From positions 434,001-498,000 of the forward strand of contig NZ_VOEJ01000003.1 of assembly GCF_007846085.1 (NCBI RefSeq): a stretch of 64,000 nt of DNA. The letters run 5' to 3'. Positions within the stretch are counted from its first letter, which is position 1. Every line of letters begins with the position of its first letter. The stretch comes from Mucilaginibacter pallidiroseus. Lineage in GTDB: Bacteria > Bacteroidota > Bacteroidia > Sphingobacteriales > Sphingobacteriaceae. Position numbers and translations under genes: made by a program. Shown here piece by piece: positions 44,196-52,689 of this stretch. The notes beneath the pieces were generated by a model. The model searched no databases. It was not told the DNA's origin and saw only the letters and a program-made list of their open reading frames with translations.

Positions 44196-45212
44196 TCAGG
44201 CTTCAAGCAATTCAAGCTGCCAGGCTATCTGCTCTTCAGTTATTGGGTATAACGCATTATTGCGTATTGTATGATACACGGCTTCAAATATCTGGTTGTA
44301 GTCGCCCTTTAGCGACGGTACCAGTTCCGTGTGCTTTTGGTTATCGATGTCAACTAAAGTTAATACGCCTTCGTTGCCGGCCGGCTCAATGCCGTATTCA
44401 GCATCATCGGGCATCATGCCTTTATCTAACTGCGCTTCCTGCACATCGGTACGGTTCTTAACAAAACTGCCTAATGTGCCGTTTACCACGAAACCGGGGT
44501 AGTCACCAGCTATTAACAAGCCCGATGTAAGGTACACATTCAATTGATTTGGATATATCAGGTGGAAGTTGAAATAATCGGGCACCTCAGACCCTTCACG
44601 GTAAATACCCGTAGTTTTAGTAAAAGATAGCGGTTTGCCGAACAATGCAATGGCATTATCAACAAGGTGGGCGCCCAAATCATAAACAATACCGTTAGCA
44701 GGCATTTCTTTCGACTCCTTGAACGACTTTGGACCAATGACAGCTTTATACCTGTCCATCCGGAAAATCACTTCAAAAACATTACCCAGGCGGCCACTTT
44801 CAATAACCTGTTTGGTAGCTAAAAAACCACTATCGTAACGGCGGTTTTGGTAAAGCATAACATGCTTGTTCAACCTGCGGGCCGTATCAAACAAAAGCTT
44901 TACATCTGCAACGGTAGCAGCAGCCGGTTTTTCCAGCAATACGTGTTTGCCAGCCTCCATAGCACGCAGGGCATATTCAAGGTGAGTATTGTTTGGCGTG
45001 TTAACAATAATCAGCTCAATCTCTTCGTCGTTCAGCAAATCTTCAACTGCATCATAGCTTATAATGTCCGGATAGGTCTCGGCAGCCTTTTTCTTGCTGC
45101 GCTCTACAACCGCTTTTAATTTGAAACCCGGATGGGTGTGTATAAAGGGGGCGTGAAATATCCTGCCCGACATTCCGTAGGCCATTAAGCCTGTTACAAT
45201 GGTAGATGACAT
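44196..45212 (-). CDS. Gfo/Idh/MocA-family oxidoreductase
   Basis: 338 residues. The N-terminal Rossmann domain has the motif GLMAYGMSGRIFHAP, and the family EKP signature is HVLLEKPAAAT. The C-terminal domain has the typical DLGAHLVDNAIALFG segment with the catalytic His. It is an NAD(P)-dependent dehydrogenase of sugars or inositols, similar to scyllo-inositol dehydrogenases of the YvaA/YdgJ group; the substrate is unknown. It is followed by the thioredoxin lipoprotein on the same strand. Confidence 0.87.
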   Translation of the reverse strand: MSSTIVTGLMAYGMSGRIFHAPFIHTHPGFKLKAVVERSKKKAAETYPDIISYDAVEDLLNDEEIELIIVNTPNNTHLEYALRAMEAGKHVLLEKPAAATVADVKLLFDTARRLNKHVMLYQNRRYDSGFLATKQVIESGRLGNVFEVIFRMDRYKAVIGPKSFKESKEMPANGIVYDLGAHLVDNAIALFGKPLSFTKTTGIYREGSEVPDYFNFHLIYPNQLNVYLTSGLLIAGDYPGFVVNGTLGSFVKNRTDVQEAQLDKGMMPDDAEYGIEPAGNEGVLTLVDIDNQKHTELVPSLKGDYNQIFEAVYHTIRNNALYPITEEQIAWQLELLEA

Positions 45213-45262
45213 ACCGGTAAATTTATATATTAATAATTAGCAACCCAATTTAAAACGGCACA

Positions 45263-45296
45263 AAAAAAGGGACAGGCAAGCGCCTGTCCCTTTTTT
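45263..45296 (-). terminator. terminator of the DUF4142 gene
   Basis: Perfect 15-bp stem AAAAAAGGGACAGGC/GCCTGTCCCTTTTTT with a 4-base loop, on the 3' side of the minus-strand gene. Confidence 0.9.
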
Positions 45297-45315
45297 AATT
45301 ATTTAAGCCTTAAGC

Positions 45316-45897
45316 TTATTTCATTGATTTTTGGATAGCTTCAATTTTAGCTAAGTGTGCTTTAACTGTAGGCAAAGTTTTGGTGGCAAAGGCCATCAAG
45401 TCCGCATCTTTACAGTTTTTTGAAGCATCTTCTAACATTGATGCTACTTTTTTGTGACCGTCAACCATTGCATCAACGTAGGCTTTGTCAAAATCTTTAC
45501 CTGTTTTTGCGCCAAGGTCAGTAAGCATTTTTTGGTGCTCTTCATCTGGTGCTACCGGTAAAGTGATATTTTTGGTTTTAGCAATCGCCATTAATTCTTC
45601 GTTTGCTTTTGTATGGTCTGATGCCATCATTTCACCAAACTCTTTTACAGCCGGGGTTACTGCTTTTTCGGCAGCTAATTTGCCGGCAGCAACTTCTGCC
45701 ATACCTGCGTTAGCAGCATCAGTAGCAAATTTTGCATCGTTAGCATCAACAGCAATACCTGTTGAACCGTCTGTAGTAGTGTCTTTAACAGCGTTTACGC
45801 TATCTGCGGTTTCTTTGCTGTCTTTTGCTTCGTTATTACATGCCTGGAATGATAGGGCTGCAAGAGCAATCATTGCAGCTAAACTTAATTTTTTCAT
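45316..45897 (-). CDS. DUF4142 lipoprotein
   Basis: 193 residues from MKKLSLAAMI; the longer frame upstream adds an unlikely extension. The lipoprotein leader ends at SFQAC (Cys20), followed by an Asp/Lys-rich linker. The DUF4142 four-helix domain contains VKEFGEMMASDHTKANEEL and KAYVDAMVDGHKKVASMLE, with conserved Asp/His residues in a ferritin-like arrangement. The role is unknown; DUF4142 proteins are common in stress-tolerant bacteria. It is monocistronic. Confidence 0.9.
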   Translation of the reverse strand: MKKLSLAAMIALAALSFQACNNEAKDSKETADSVNAVKDTTTDGSTGIAVDANDAKFATDAANAGMAEVAAGKLAAEKAVTPAVKEFGEMMASDHTKANEELMAIAKTKNITLPVAPDEEHQKMLTDLGAKTGKDFDKAYVDAMVDGHKKVASMLEDASKNCKDADLMAFATKTLPTVKAHLAKIEAIQKSMK

Positions 45898-45999
45898 GTT
45901 AGATGTTTTTTTGGTTTTTAAGTTAATGCTTAACAGCAACGATATCATAATGTTTTTAAGTGGTTACGGTTTGTTACGTTTGGTAAAATTGACGCCGTT

Positions 46000-46030
46000 A
46001 TTGTTATACCTTAAAGTTTTGTTATTTTTG
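46000..46030 (+). promoter_or_regulatory. Probable gcvH promoter
   Basis: ATTG (46000-46003), 19-bp spacer, TATTTTTG (46023-46030): a match to TTTG/TAnnTTTG with one mismatch. Start of gcvH is 20 bases downstream. Confidence 0.5.
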
Positions 46031-46049
46031 AGCAACTAAAAAAACAGAT

Positions 46050-46430
46050 ATGAATTTTCCTGCTGAACTAAAATATACAAGCGACCACGAATGGATACGT
46101 GTTGAAGGCGATGTAGCTTATATTGGTATTACTGAATTTGCCCAGGGCGAACTTGGCGACATTGTTTACATCGACATTAATACAGTGGGGCAGGAAGTTG
46201 CTAAAGAAACTGTATTTGGCACTGTAGAAGCAGTTAAAACCGTATCAGATTTATTTATGCCGGTTGATGGTACTGTACTTGAGGTTAATCCTAAATTGGA
46301 CAGCCAGCCGGAACTTGTAAACAGCGACCCATACGGCGATGGCTGGATGGTTAAAATTAGCCTTGCCAATGCTGCCGACGCAGATAACCTTTTAACTGCC
46401 GATGCGTATAAAGGCGTGATTGGCGTATAG
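46050..46430 (+). CDS. gcvH: Glycine cleavage system H protein
   Basis: 126 residues. It carries the lipoyl arm that shuttles the aminomethyl group in glycine cleavage. The lipoylated Lys63 is in [13 protein letters not shown], and the N-terminal [11 protein letters not shown] and C-terminal [13 protein letters not shown] are typical. The other gcv genes are not nearby. It is followed by vanZ-like and a small lipoprotein gene in a tight row. Confidence 0.95.
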   Translation: MNFPAELKYTSDHEWIRVEGDVAYIGITEFAQGELGDIVYIDINTVGQEVAKETVFGTVEAVKTVSDLFMPVDGTVLEVNPKLDSQPELVNSDPYGDGWMVKISLANAADADNLLTADAYKGVIGV

Positions 46431-46434
46431 TTAA

Positions 46435-46830
46435 ATGATTCAAAAAATTAAATATTACAGGCCCGCTATTTTGTGGGCCTTATTTATTTTAGTGATATGT
46501 AACCTGCCCCTGGGCGGCATTGACAAATCGCCACGTTTTTTTCCGGGCTTTGATAAACTGGTGCATTGCGGCTTGTTTGCTGTACTGGCTGTATTGTACT
46601 CGTTGGGTAGTATAATGCGCTGGAACACCCGTACTGTACGTATAGAGATAGCTGTTAAAAATACCATAGTGCTTATTAGTTACGGGGCGCTTATAGAATG
46701 GTTGCAAACCTACGTTTTTACCTGGCGCAGCGGCGACTGGAACGATTTGTTTGCTGATACGATTGGCGCTTGCCTGGGCATGTTTAGTGTGTTGGTTACT
46801 GCTTATGCTTTAAATCATGAAAAGAAGTAA
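46435..46830 (+). CDS. VanZ-like membrane protein
   Basis: 131 residues with about four membrane helices. Typical VanZ elements are seen: LPLGGID, the GFDKLVHCGLFAVLAVLYSL stretch, and EWLQTYVFTWRSGDWNDLFADTIGACLG. VanZ-like proteins occur widely in the envelope; their role is unclear apart from teicoplanin resistance in enterococci. It is four bases after gcvH and overlaps the next small gene by 14 bases. Confidence 0.85.
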   Translation: MIQKIKYYRPAILWALFILVICNLPLGGIDKSPRFFPGFDKLVHCGLFAVLAVLYSLGSIMRWNTRTVRIEIAVKNTIVLISYGALIEWLQTYVFTWRSGDWNDLFADTIGACLGMFSVLVTAYALNHEKK

Positions 46831-46954
46831 ATTATTAATACTCGTTGCAGCCATTACCGTATTTGCATCATCATGCGGCATTTTTAAAAAGGACTGCAAT
46901 TGCCCGCACTTCGGCAAAATCAAGGTTGATGCTCCAGCCGGCCACAGGGCGTAA
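46817..46954 (+). CDS. 45-residue Cys-rich lipoprotein
   Basis: ATG at 46817, TAA at 46952-46954. The 45-residue product has a basic-hydrophobic leader MKRSKLLILVAAITVFASSC with Cys20 as the lipid site, then GIFKKDCNCPHFGKIKV. The mature part is only about 26 residues, with a DCNCPHF cluster that could bind metal. It overlaps the VanZ-like gene by 14 bases, which supports translation. I recall similar tiny lipoproteins in gliding and soil Bacteroidota, with no assigned role. Confidence 0.65.
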   Translation: MKRSKLLILVAAITVFASSCGIFKKDCNCPHFGKIKVDAPAGHRA

Positions 46955-47007
46955 TTATCATAGTATAGTACTTTTGTGGTTAATAATCCATTAGCCAACC
47001 CTCGCTA

Positions 47008-47038
47008 TTTGGATTTATTTTAAATAAGACTACCTTTG
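47008..47038 (+). promoter_or_regulatory. feoAB promoter with candidate iron-regulator box
   Basis: TTTG (47008-47011), exactly 19 bp, TACCTTTG (47031-47038): a full consensus promoter. The spacer holds the palindrome TTATTTTAAATAA (47015-47027), a plausible site for a DtxR- or Fur-type iron repressor given the genes downstream. Confidence 0.65.
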
Positions 47039-47055
47039 TGGTCTAATTTAAGCAA

Positions 47056-47271
47056 ATGACACTTTCGCAACTTGAAGTAGGGGAAACTGGGATAGTAAAG
47101 GAATTTACTGATCTGGAAATGTCTGTTAAGTTGATGGAGATGGGCTGTCTGCCCGGCGAACAGGTTAGGGTTTGCCGTATAGCACCGCTCGGAGATCCGA
47201 TTGCCATACAGGTATCCGGATACCAGCTCAGTTTGCGTAAGTTTGAAGCTTCGACCATAATTTTGCAGTAA
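47056..47271 (+). CDS. feoA: Ferrous iron transport protein A
   Basis: A 71-residue SH3-like domain with the family core LMEMGCLPGEQVRV and the ending GYQLSLRKFEASTIIL. FeoA is a small cytoplasmic partner that aids FeoB. It has the best promoter of the region just upstream and is five bases from feoB. Confidence 0.93.
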   Translation: MTLSQLEVGETGIVKEFTDLEMSVKLMEMGCLPGEQVRVCRIAPLGDPIAIQVSGYQLSLRKFEASTIILQ

Positions 47272-47276
47272 TTTCA

Positions 47277-49388
47277 TTGAAACCTGATATCAGAGTAGCA
47301 CTTGTAGGCAATCCTAACACCGGTAAATCGACATTATTTAATGCCCTAACCGGCTTAAACCAAAAAGTTGGAAACTTTCCGGGTGTTACTGTTGATAAGA
47401 AAACTGGGATAGCCCAATTACCTGATGGCCGCCGTGCCGAAATCATTGATCTTCCTGGCACCTACAGCTTATACCCGAAAAGTAAAGACGAATCTATCGT
47501 GTTTTCGGTATTAGCTGAAAAAGGTTCAGCGCTTACGCCCGATCTTATTGTTATTATTATAGATGCTACCAATCTAAAGCGTAACCTGCTTTTGTACACA
47601 CAGGTAGCTGATTTAAAAATCCCGGTTGTTATTGCTTTAAATATGATGGATATGGCTGCAAAGGCCAACATCAGTATTGACATTGATTTATTGTCGAGAC
47701 GTCTTGGGGTGCCTGTTGTACCTGTATCCGCCCGAAAGGTTGAAGGTATTGACGATTTAAAGAAAGTTATTTCGTTTGCCAACAAGCACGCAATGCAAGT
47801 AGATTCTATCGATGTGCATGCTATAGCTCCGGCTTTAATAGCCGACATCAGTAATGAGGTGGAGGTTGAAAGCCCATACTACGCCCTTCAACTTGCCCAT
47901 CAGCATGAATATCTTAATTTTTTAACGCCGGCACAAAGCGATAAGATAGAGGAACTTGAAAAAAAACACAGCTTCCATTCGCAAAAGGCACAGGCGGCAG
48001 AAACTATTGCGCGTTATAATTATATAAACGATGTTTTATATGATACAGTGCAAACGCCGGAGACCGCGCACGAAGAAAGCGTGAGTAATAAGATCGACCA
48101 TATCCTGACACACCGTGTATTTGGGTTTGTAATATTTATGGCTGTATTGCTGTTTATGTTTCAATCGATATTTGCATGGTCGGAGTACCCGATGTCGCTG
48201 ATCGAGGATGGGTTTGTTTGGGCCGAGGGTTTACTGCGCGGCGTTTTACCTGCCGGTCCATTGGCCGATTTGCTTATCGACGGTGTAGTAGCGGGTTTAA
48301 GCGGTGTGCTTGTGTTTATCCCGCAAATAGCTATTTTATTTGCTTTTATATCGATACTTGAAGATACGGGCTATATGTCGCGCGTTACGTTTATGATGGA
48401 TAAGATCATGCGTAAGGTAGGTCTCAATGGTAAATCGGTAGTACCATTGATAGGCGGGTTTGCCTGCGCTGTACCATCTATTATGAGTACCCGCACCATT
48501 GAGAACTGGAAAGACCGTATGATAACCATTATGGTTACGCCATTGGTGGCCTGTTCGGCACGTTTACCGGTTTATACTTTATTAATTGCATTGGTAGTAC
48601 CTAACAAAAATGTTTGGTGGATATTTAACCTGCAGGGCCTTGCGCTTACCGGTATGTATGTGTTAAGCCTTGTATCGGCAGTTATTGTAGCCTTTGTGAT
48701 GAAGTTTATACTTAAAGCACGCGAGCGTGGCTACTTTATAATGGAGCTGCCCGTTTACCGTATGCCAAGGTGGAACAACGTTTTATTCTCGATGTACGAG
48801 CGTTCAAAAGCTTTTGTTGTGCAGGCTGGTAAAGTAATTATTGCGGTATCAATTATTCTTTGGGTACTGTCATCATACGGACCGGGTAACCGTTTCGAAA
48901 ACATCAAGAAAAAATACAGCCAGCCGCAGTACACGCAAAAGTTGCCGCAGGCAGATCTGGACAGATTGATATCATCCGAAAAACTGGAAAATTCATACGC
49001 AGGTGTTTTAGGCCACAGTATCGAGCCTGTTATAAAGCCACTTGGCTACGATTGGAAAATAGGCATAGCCCTTATTACATCTTTTGCTGCCCGCGAGGTA
49101 TTTGTGGGTACCATGGCTACAATCTACAGCGTGGAAGGTGATGCCGATAACATTACATCTGTGCAGGATAAAATGCGGAGCGCAAAAACGCCGGAAGGCA
49201 AACCAGTATTTACACTGGCGGTTGCATTCTCGCTTATGATGTTTTACGCTTTCGCCATGCAATGCGCCAGCACTGTTGCCGTAGTTTACCGTGAAACCAA
49301 AAACTGGCGCTGGCCAGCCGCTCAATTAGTCTACATGACATTGTTGGCCTACGGAGCAGCTTTGCTGACCTACAATCTCTTGAAGTAA
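47277..49388 (+). CDS. feoB: Ferrous iron transporter B
   Basis: 703 residues. The N-terminal GTPase shows GNPNTGKST (11-19), the switch region FPGVTVD, DLPGTYSLYP and NMMD. A helical GDI domain is followed by the two FeoB membrane domains (Gate motifs around GGFACAVPSIMSTR and the later SFAAREVFVGTMA). It imports Fe2+ across the inner membrane. The start is TTG, five bases after feoA; no nearer ATG exists. Length matches Bacteroidota FeoB. Confidence 0.95.
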   Translation: MKPDIRVALVGNPNTGKSTLFNALTGLNQKVGNFPGVTVDKKTGIAQLPDGRRAEIIDLPGTYSLYPKSKDESIVFSVLAEKGSALTPDLIVIIIDATNLKRNLLLYTQVADLKIPVVIALNMMDMAAKANISIDIDLLSRRLGVPVVPVSARKVEGIDDLKKVISFANKHAMQVDSIDVHAIAPALIADISNEVEVESPYYALQLAHQHEYLNFLTPAQSDKIEELEKKHSFHSQKAQAAETIARYNYINDVLYDTVQTPETAHEESVSNKIDHILTHRVFGFVIFMAVLLFMFQSIFAWSEYPMSLIEDGFVWAEGLLRGVLPAGPLADLLIDGVVAGLSGVLVFIPQIAILFAFISILEDTGYMSRVTFMMDKIMRKVGLNGKSVVPLIGGFACAVPSIMSTRTIENWKDRMITIMVTPLVACSARLPVYTLLIALVVPNKNVWWIFNLQGLALTGMYVLSLVSAVIVAFVMKFILKARERGYFIMELPVYRMPRWNNVLFSMYERSKAFVVQAGKVIIAVSIILWVLSSYGPGNRFENIKKKYSQPQYTQKLPQADLDRLISSEKLENSYAGVLGHSIEPVIKPLGYDWKIGIALITSFAAREVFVGTMATIYSVEGDADNITSVQDKMRSAKTPEGKPVFTLAVAFSLMMFYAFAMQCASTVAVVYRETKNWRWPAAQLVYMTLLAYGAALLTYNLLK

Positions 49389-49450
49389 GCTTTTGAGCTG
49401 AAGGGTGAAAGCAGACGACGTTTGAACTTACCGAAGCATTTGTCAAGAGG

Positions 49451-49855
49451 TTAAAACCCATCTTCTAATTCTGTAATGACAAGGGATGGGTCACTCGTAG
49501 CATATCTTATTCTTACACTGTCATTCTTCCCCAAGTGTCGCGGATTGTTACTCCAACCTCCGATGTATTCATACTCTTTTCCTTTTACAACGTATTTTAT
49601 ATGAATCGACTTGCCCTTATAGTAAAATATCAAAGTAATAACGCCATTGGTATAAACGCAACCGTTATTAACTGCTTTAAGCCGGACTGTATTTTCTTGG
49701 TCTGATGTCTTACCTAACCAGTAAAGGCCACTAATTATTATCGCTGTAATTACTAATAAAGTAACTAGCGCATCTTTTTTTTCCTGCTTGCTCAGGGGCC
49801 TTTTCTGTTCAGGTTTCTTTTTTATCATTGACACGAAAGTAATAATTGCGTCCAT
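49451..49855 (-). CDS. Single-pass membrane protein of unknown function
   Basis: 134 residues from the ATG; a TTG would add four. A basic N-terminal stretch (KKKPEQKRPLSKQEKKD) is followed by one membrane helix (LVTLLVITAIIISGLYWL) and an extracytoplasmic beta-rich domain ending FELEDGF-like. The pattern IKYVVKGKEYEYIGG plus DSVRIRYATSDPSLV resembles DUF3592-type domains, but only weakly. It is isolated; no function is assigned. Confidence 0.6.
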   Translation of the reverse strand: MDAIITFVSMIKKKPEQKRPLSKQEKKDALVTLLVITAIIISGLYWLGKTSDQENTVRLKAVNNGCVYTNGVITLIFYYKGKSIHIKYVVKGKEYEYIGGWSNNPRHLGKNDSVRIRYATSDPSLVITELEDGF

Positions 49856-49982
49856 ACTTACTTCCAATTTAGCTTCTACCTTCTTTCCTTTTTGCTAGAA
49901 AAGCTTTCAGCCTTAGTCTTTACGCTTTTAGCTGAATACAGCTTTCTTCCGCAAAACGCTTATCTTTGAATAGAGGTAAAAA

Positions 49983-50603
49983 TTGGATAAAGTAAAAATA
50001 TTAGAAAAGTATCTACCGCCGGATGCGGCTCCACTTATAGGCCGCTGGATAGATTATTTTAAATGTGAATTCAAGATCTCGCGTAACCGCAACAGTAAAT
50101 TTGGCGATTACCGCGCACCTTATCAAGGCAAGGGGCACCGCATATCGGTAAATTACGATCTTAACCCTTACGCTTTCCTGGTAACTACGGTACATGAGTT
50201 TGCGCACCTGCATACCTGGAACGAGTACCAGCTTAAAGCCAAGCCGCACGGCACCGAGTGGAAAAATAATTTTAAGAAAATGATGCAGCCTTTTTTTGAA
50301 AAGGACGTTTTCCCTGCGGATATCAAGCAAGCTATAACAAGCTATTTAAACAACCCGGCAGCTTCGAGCTGCTCGGACCTTACGCTATACCGATCGCTAC
50401 GTAAGTATGATGCACCCAAGGAGAATATAGTTACCGTTGAGAAACTGCCGCTAAAAACCGTTTTCAAATTAAAGGATGGCCGGGTTTTTCGCAAAGAAGA
50501 AAAGCTACGCAAGCGATATCGTTGTACCGAATTAGCAACCAAACGCATTTACCTCTTCAGCCCCGTAGCCGAAGTTGAAGTTATTGAAAATTACAATAAG
50601 TGA
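49983..50603 (+). CDS. SprT-like zinc metalloprotease
   Basis: 206 residues with TTG start (TTGGATAAAGTA); a perfect -7 box TATCTTTG (49961-49968) lies just upstream. The zinc motif HEFAH (71-75) sits in VTTVHEFAHLHTWNEY, and the YQGKGHRISVNYDLNP strand precedes it, as in the SprT-like domain. SprT proteins relate to the DNA-protein crosslink protease Spartan, but bacterial members are poorly known. A basic C-terminal region (LRKRYRC) is added. It is monocistronic. Confidence 0.82.
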   Translation: MDKVKILEKYLPPDAAPLIGRWIDYFKCEFKISRNRNSKFGDYRAPYQGKGHRISVNYDLNPYAFLVTTVHEFAHLHTWNEYQLKAKPHGTEWKNNFKKMMQPFFEKDVFPADIKQAITSYLNNPAASSCSDLTLYRSLRKYDAPKENIVTVEKLPLKTVFKLKDGRVFRKEEKLRKRYRCTELATKRIYLFSPVAEVEVIENYNK

Positions 50604-50663
50604 TTAGCCGGCAAGTATCTTACAAGAGGGCTGGCCGCGAAAATATTTTTCCCAAACGCTGTA

Positions 50664-50693
50664 AAAACAAAGAGGGAAGCTTTCGCCTCCCTC
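50664..50693 (-). terminator. terminator of the ammonium transporter gene
   Basis: 9-bp stem GAGGGAAGC / GCCTCCCTC with one mismatch and loop TTTC; on the minus strand it ends CTTTGTTTTT. Beside it is a small GTTAGTAGTA tandem repeat (50699-50720). Confidence 0.6.
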
Positions 50694-50749
50694 CCGTTAG
50701 TTAGTAGTAGTTAGTAGTAAAATTGTAATAGGTCAGTTCAACAAATATT

Positions 50750-52054
50750 TTATAATTCCTCGTCATGCTGGCTAACGTCTAATCCTGCAAGTTCATCTTC
50801 AGCAGTTACACGCAGCGGGCTTATAAGGTCTGTTACTTTCAATAATATAAACGAGCCCACAAAGGCAAATGCCGATACAGCTACCAAAGCAATAAGGTGT
50901 TTTACAAATAAGCCTGTTTCGCCATAAAATAGGCCATCTGCACCTAATGAGTTAACGCTCTTGGTTGCAAATACGCCTGTCAAAAGCATACCTACCATAC
51001 CACCTACACCGTGGCAAGGAAATACGTCCAGCGTATCATCGATATTGGTTTTGCTTCTCCAGATAACAACCAGGTTGCTTACAACGGCTGCTACTATACC
51101 AACAATAAGCGAGCTTGATACGGTGATAAAACCGGCAGCTGGCGTTACAGCAACCAAGCCTACAACCGCACCTATACAGGCACCCATTGCCGAAGGTTTT
51201 TTACCCCTCAGGATATCAAAGAATATCCATGACATGGCAGCTGCAGCTGATGCAGTAGTGGTGGTAGCTAAAGCAGTAGCCGCTAACTCGCCCGAGCCCA
51301 AGGCAGACCCTGCGTTAAAACCAAACCAGCCGAACCAAAGTAAGCCTGTACCTAAAATTACATAGCTGATACGTGCCGGGGTGTGTGCCTCCGGTATTTC
51401 GTTACGTTTTTTGAGGAATAAGGCCGAGGCTAACGCCGCCCAACCTGCAGACATGTGTACTACCGTACCGCCGGCAAAGTCAAGTACACCCATTTTAAAG
51501 AAGAACCCATCCGGGTGCCATGTAGCGTGAGCCAATGGAATGTATATGATAACGATGAAAAGGGTAATGAAAATAAGGTAAGAGTTAAAACGAATACGCT
51601 CTGCAAATGCACCTGTAATTAACGCCGGAGTAATAACAGCGAATTTTAATTGAAACATGGCAAACAGAATCACCGGTATGGTACCACCCAGCCATGCAAC
51701 GCCGAGTGTATTCTGCATCATAAAGAATGTTTTAGGGTTACCAAGAAAGCCACCACCAATGTCATCACCAAAGGCCATACTAAAGCCAAATACTACCCAA
51801 ATAATAGTTATCAGTCCCATACAAACAAAGCTTTGCAGCATGGTTGAAATAACATTTTTTTTACGCACCATACCGCCATAAAAGAAGGCAAGTCCGGGAG
51901 TCATCAAAAGCACTAATGCAGTGGAAATAAGAATCCATGCAATGTCGGCACCGTTGTAGGTCGTAGCGGGCTTCACTGCCGTAATGTTTCCCGGATATAT
52001 TAATGCCAGGATAACAACAATGACCAAGATACCAAAGGGTACAACTTTTTTCAT
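50750..52054 (-). CDS. amt: Ammonium transporter (Amt)
   Basis: 434 residues with a signal-like first helix and eleven further membrane helices in Amt order. Family motifs include DIAWILISTALVLLMTPGLAFFYGGMVRKKN and GGTVVHMSAGWAAL, holding the first pore His, and DDTLDVFPCHGVGGMVG with the second. It admits NH4+/NH3. Normally glnK follows amt, but no PII gene is adjacent here. Confidence 0.94.
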   Translation of the reverse strand: MKKVVPFGILVIVVILALIYPGNITAVKPATTYNGADIAWILISTALVLLMTPGLAFFYGGMVRKKNVISTMLQSFVCMGLITIIWVVFGFSMAFGDDIGGGFLGNPKTFFMMQNTLGVAWLGGTIPVILFAMFQLKFAVITPALITGAFAERIRFNSYLIFITLFIVIIYIPLAHATWHPDGFFFKMGVLDFAGGTVVHMSAGWAALASALFLKKRNEIPEAHTPARISYVILGTGLLWFGWFGFNAGSALGSGELAATALATTTTASAAAAMSWIFFDILRGKKPSAMGACIGAVVGLVAVTPAAGFITVSSSLIVGIVAAVVSNLVVIWRSKTNIDDTLDVFPCHGVGGMVGMLLTGVFATKSVNSLGADGLFYGETGLFVKHLIALVAVSAFAFVGSFILLKVTDLISPLRVTAEDELAGLDVSQHDEEL

Positions 52055-52124
52055 GTTTTTAGTTTAAGTGTGGATAACAGGGTTAGTTAATAGTTATTAA
52101 TTAGTTAGGATTGTTCATTAAATA

Positions 52125-52475
52125 TTATCGCGCAAAGGCATTAAAAAGCACGATCTCCGGCAGCTGTGACGACTGATTGTCTTGCTGCAAAAAATCATGC
52201 TTTACATACTTATTATAATTTGTCGCGGTAGTTGCGCTTAAAAATTCGGGTAAAAGCCCGTTTTTTATTCCTGATTTCCTGAAAAACCCATCTATTGTAT
52301 CCCACCTTGGAAAAAAGAGTAAATAATATGAAGTAATTGACTCGAGGCTGTAGAAAAAACTTAGTATTAAATTAAAAATGGCGTTGTTTTGCGTTGTTAA
52401 TAAATTAAATGAATCAACTAATCGTTCGTGTTTGAACAATTTTATGGTTGCGTCATTTATTTTATTTAAAATCAT
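52125..52475 (-). CDS. Hypothetical 116-residue protein in an AT-rich stretch
   Basis: A 116-residue frame with no recognised domain, no signal peptide and AT-rich codons. It is upstream of amt on the same strand, 71 bases away. Aromatic-rich LILSFFYSLESITSYYLLFF could be a buried or membrane segment. Composition differs from neighbours and no homologous pattern comes to mind, so it may be a fortuitous frame. Confidence 0.35.
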   Translation of the reverse strand: MILNKINDATIKLFKHERLVDSFNLLTTQNNAIFNLILSFFYSLESITSYYLLFFPRWDTIDGFFRKSGIKNGLLPEFLSATTATNYNKYVKHDFLQQDNQSSQLPEIVLFNAFAR

Positions 52476-52689
52476 ATGCTAAAAATATAATTATAAAAGC
52501 AATTTGTCAATAAAAATTGAATATTATTGAAAATATATCAGATAATTATAATTATACTATTATAAATCTCCATTTATAATTCTGTTGCAGTAATTATTTT
52601 GTGTTTTAAATTTCTATAAAATTGATTTGCCCTTATTTGTGTATCGGAATTGCTATTTCTACGAATAATTAACAACTTTTGTCTAATTT
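52476..52689. other. Very AT-rich intergenic stretch
   Basis: About 210 bases of A/T-rich sequence (long ATTATAATTATA-type runs), with no gene or hairpin I can support. It may hold the promoter of the hypothetical gene and be a bending or protein-binding region. The neighbouring dinB ends at 52690. Confidence 0.5.

Noticed and set aside
45485-46039. 184-residue forward frame opposite the DUF4142 gene
   Set aside because: It is the antisense shadow of a clear DUF4142 lipoprotein; its Ala/Ser/Val-rich composition comes from reverse reading of Lys/Asp/Ala codons.
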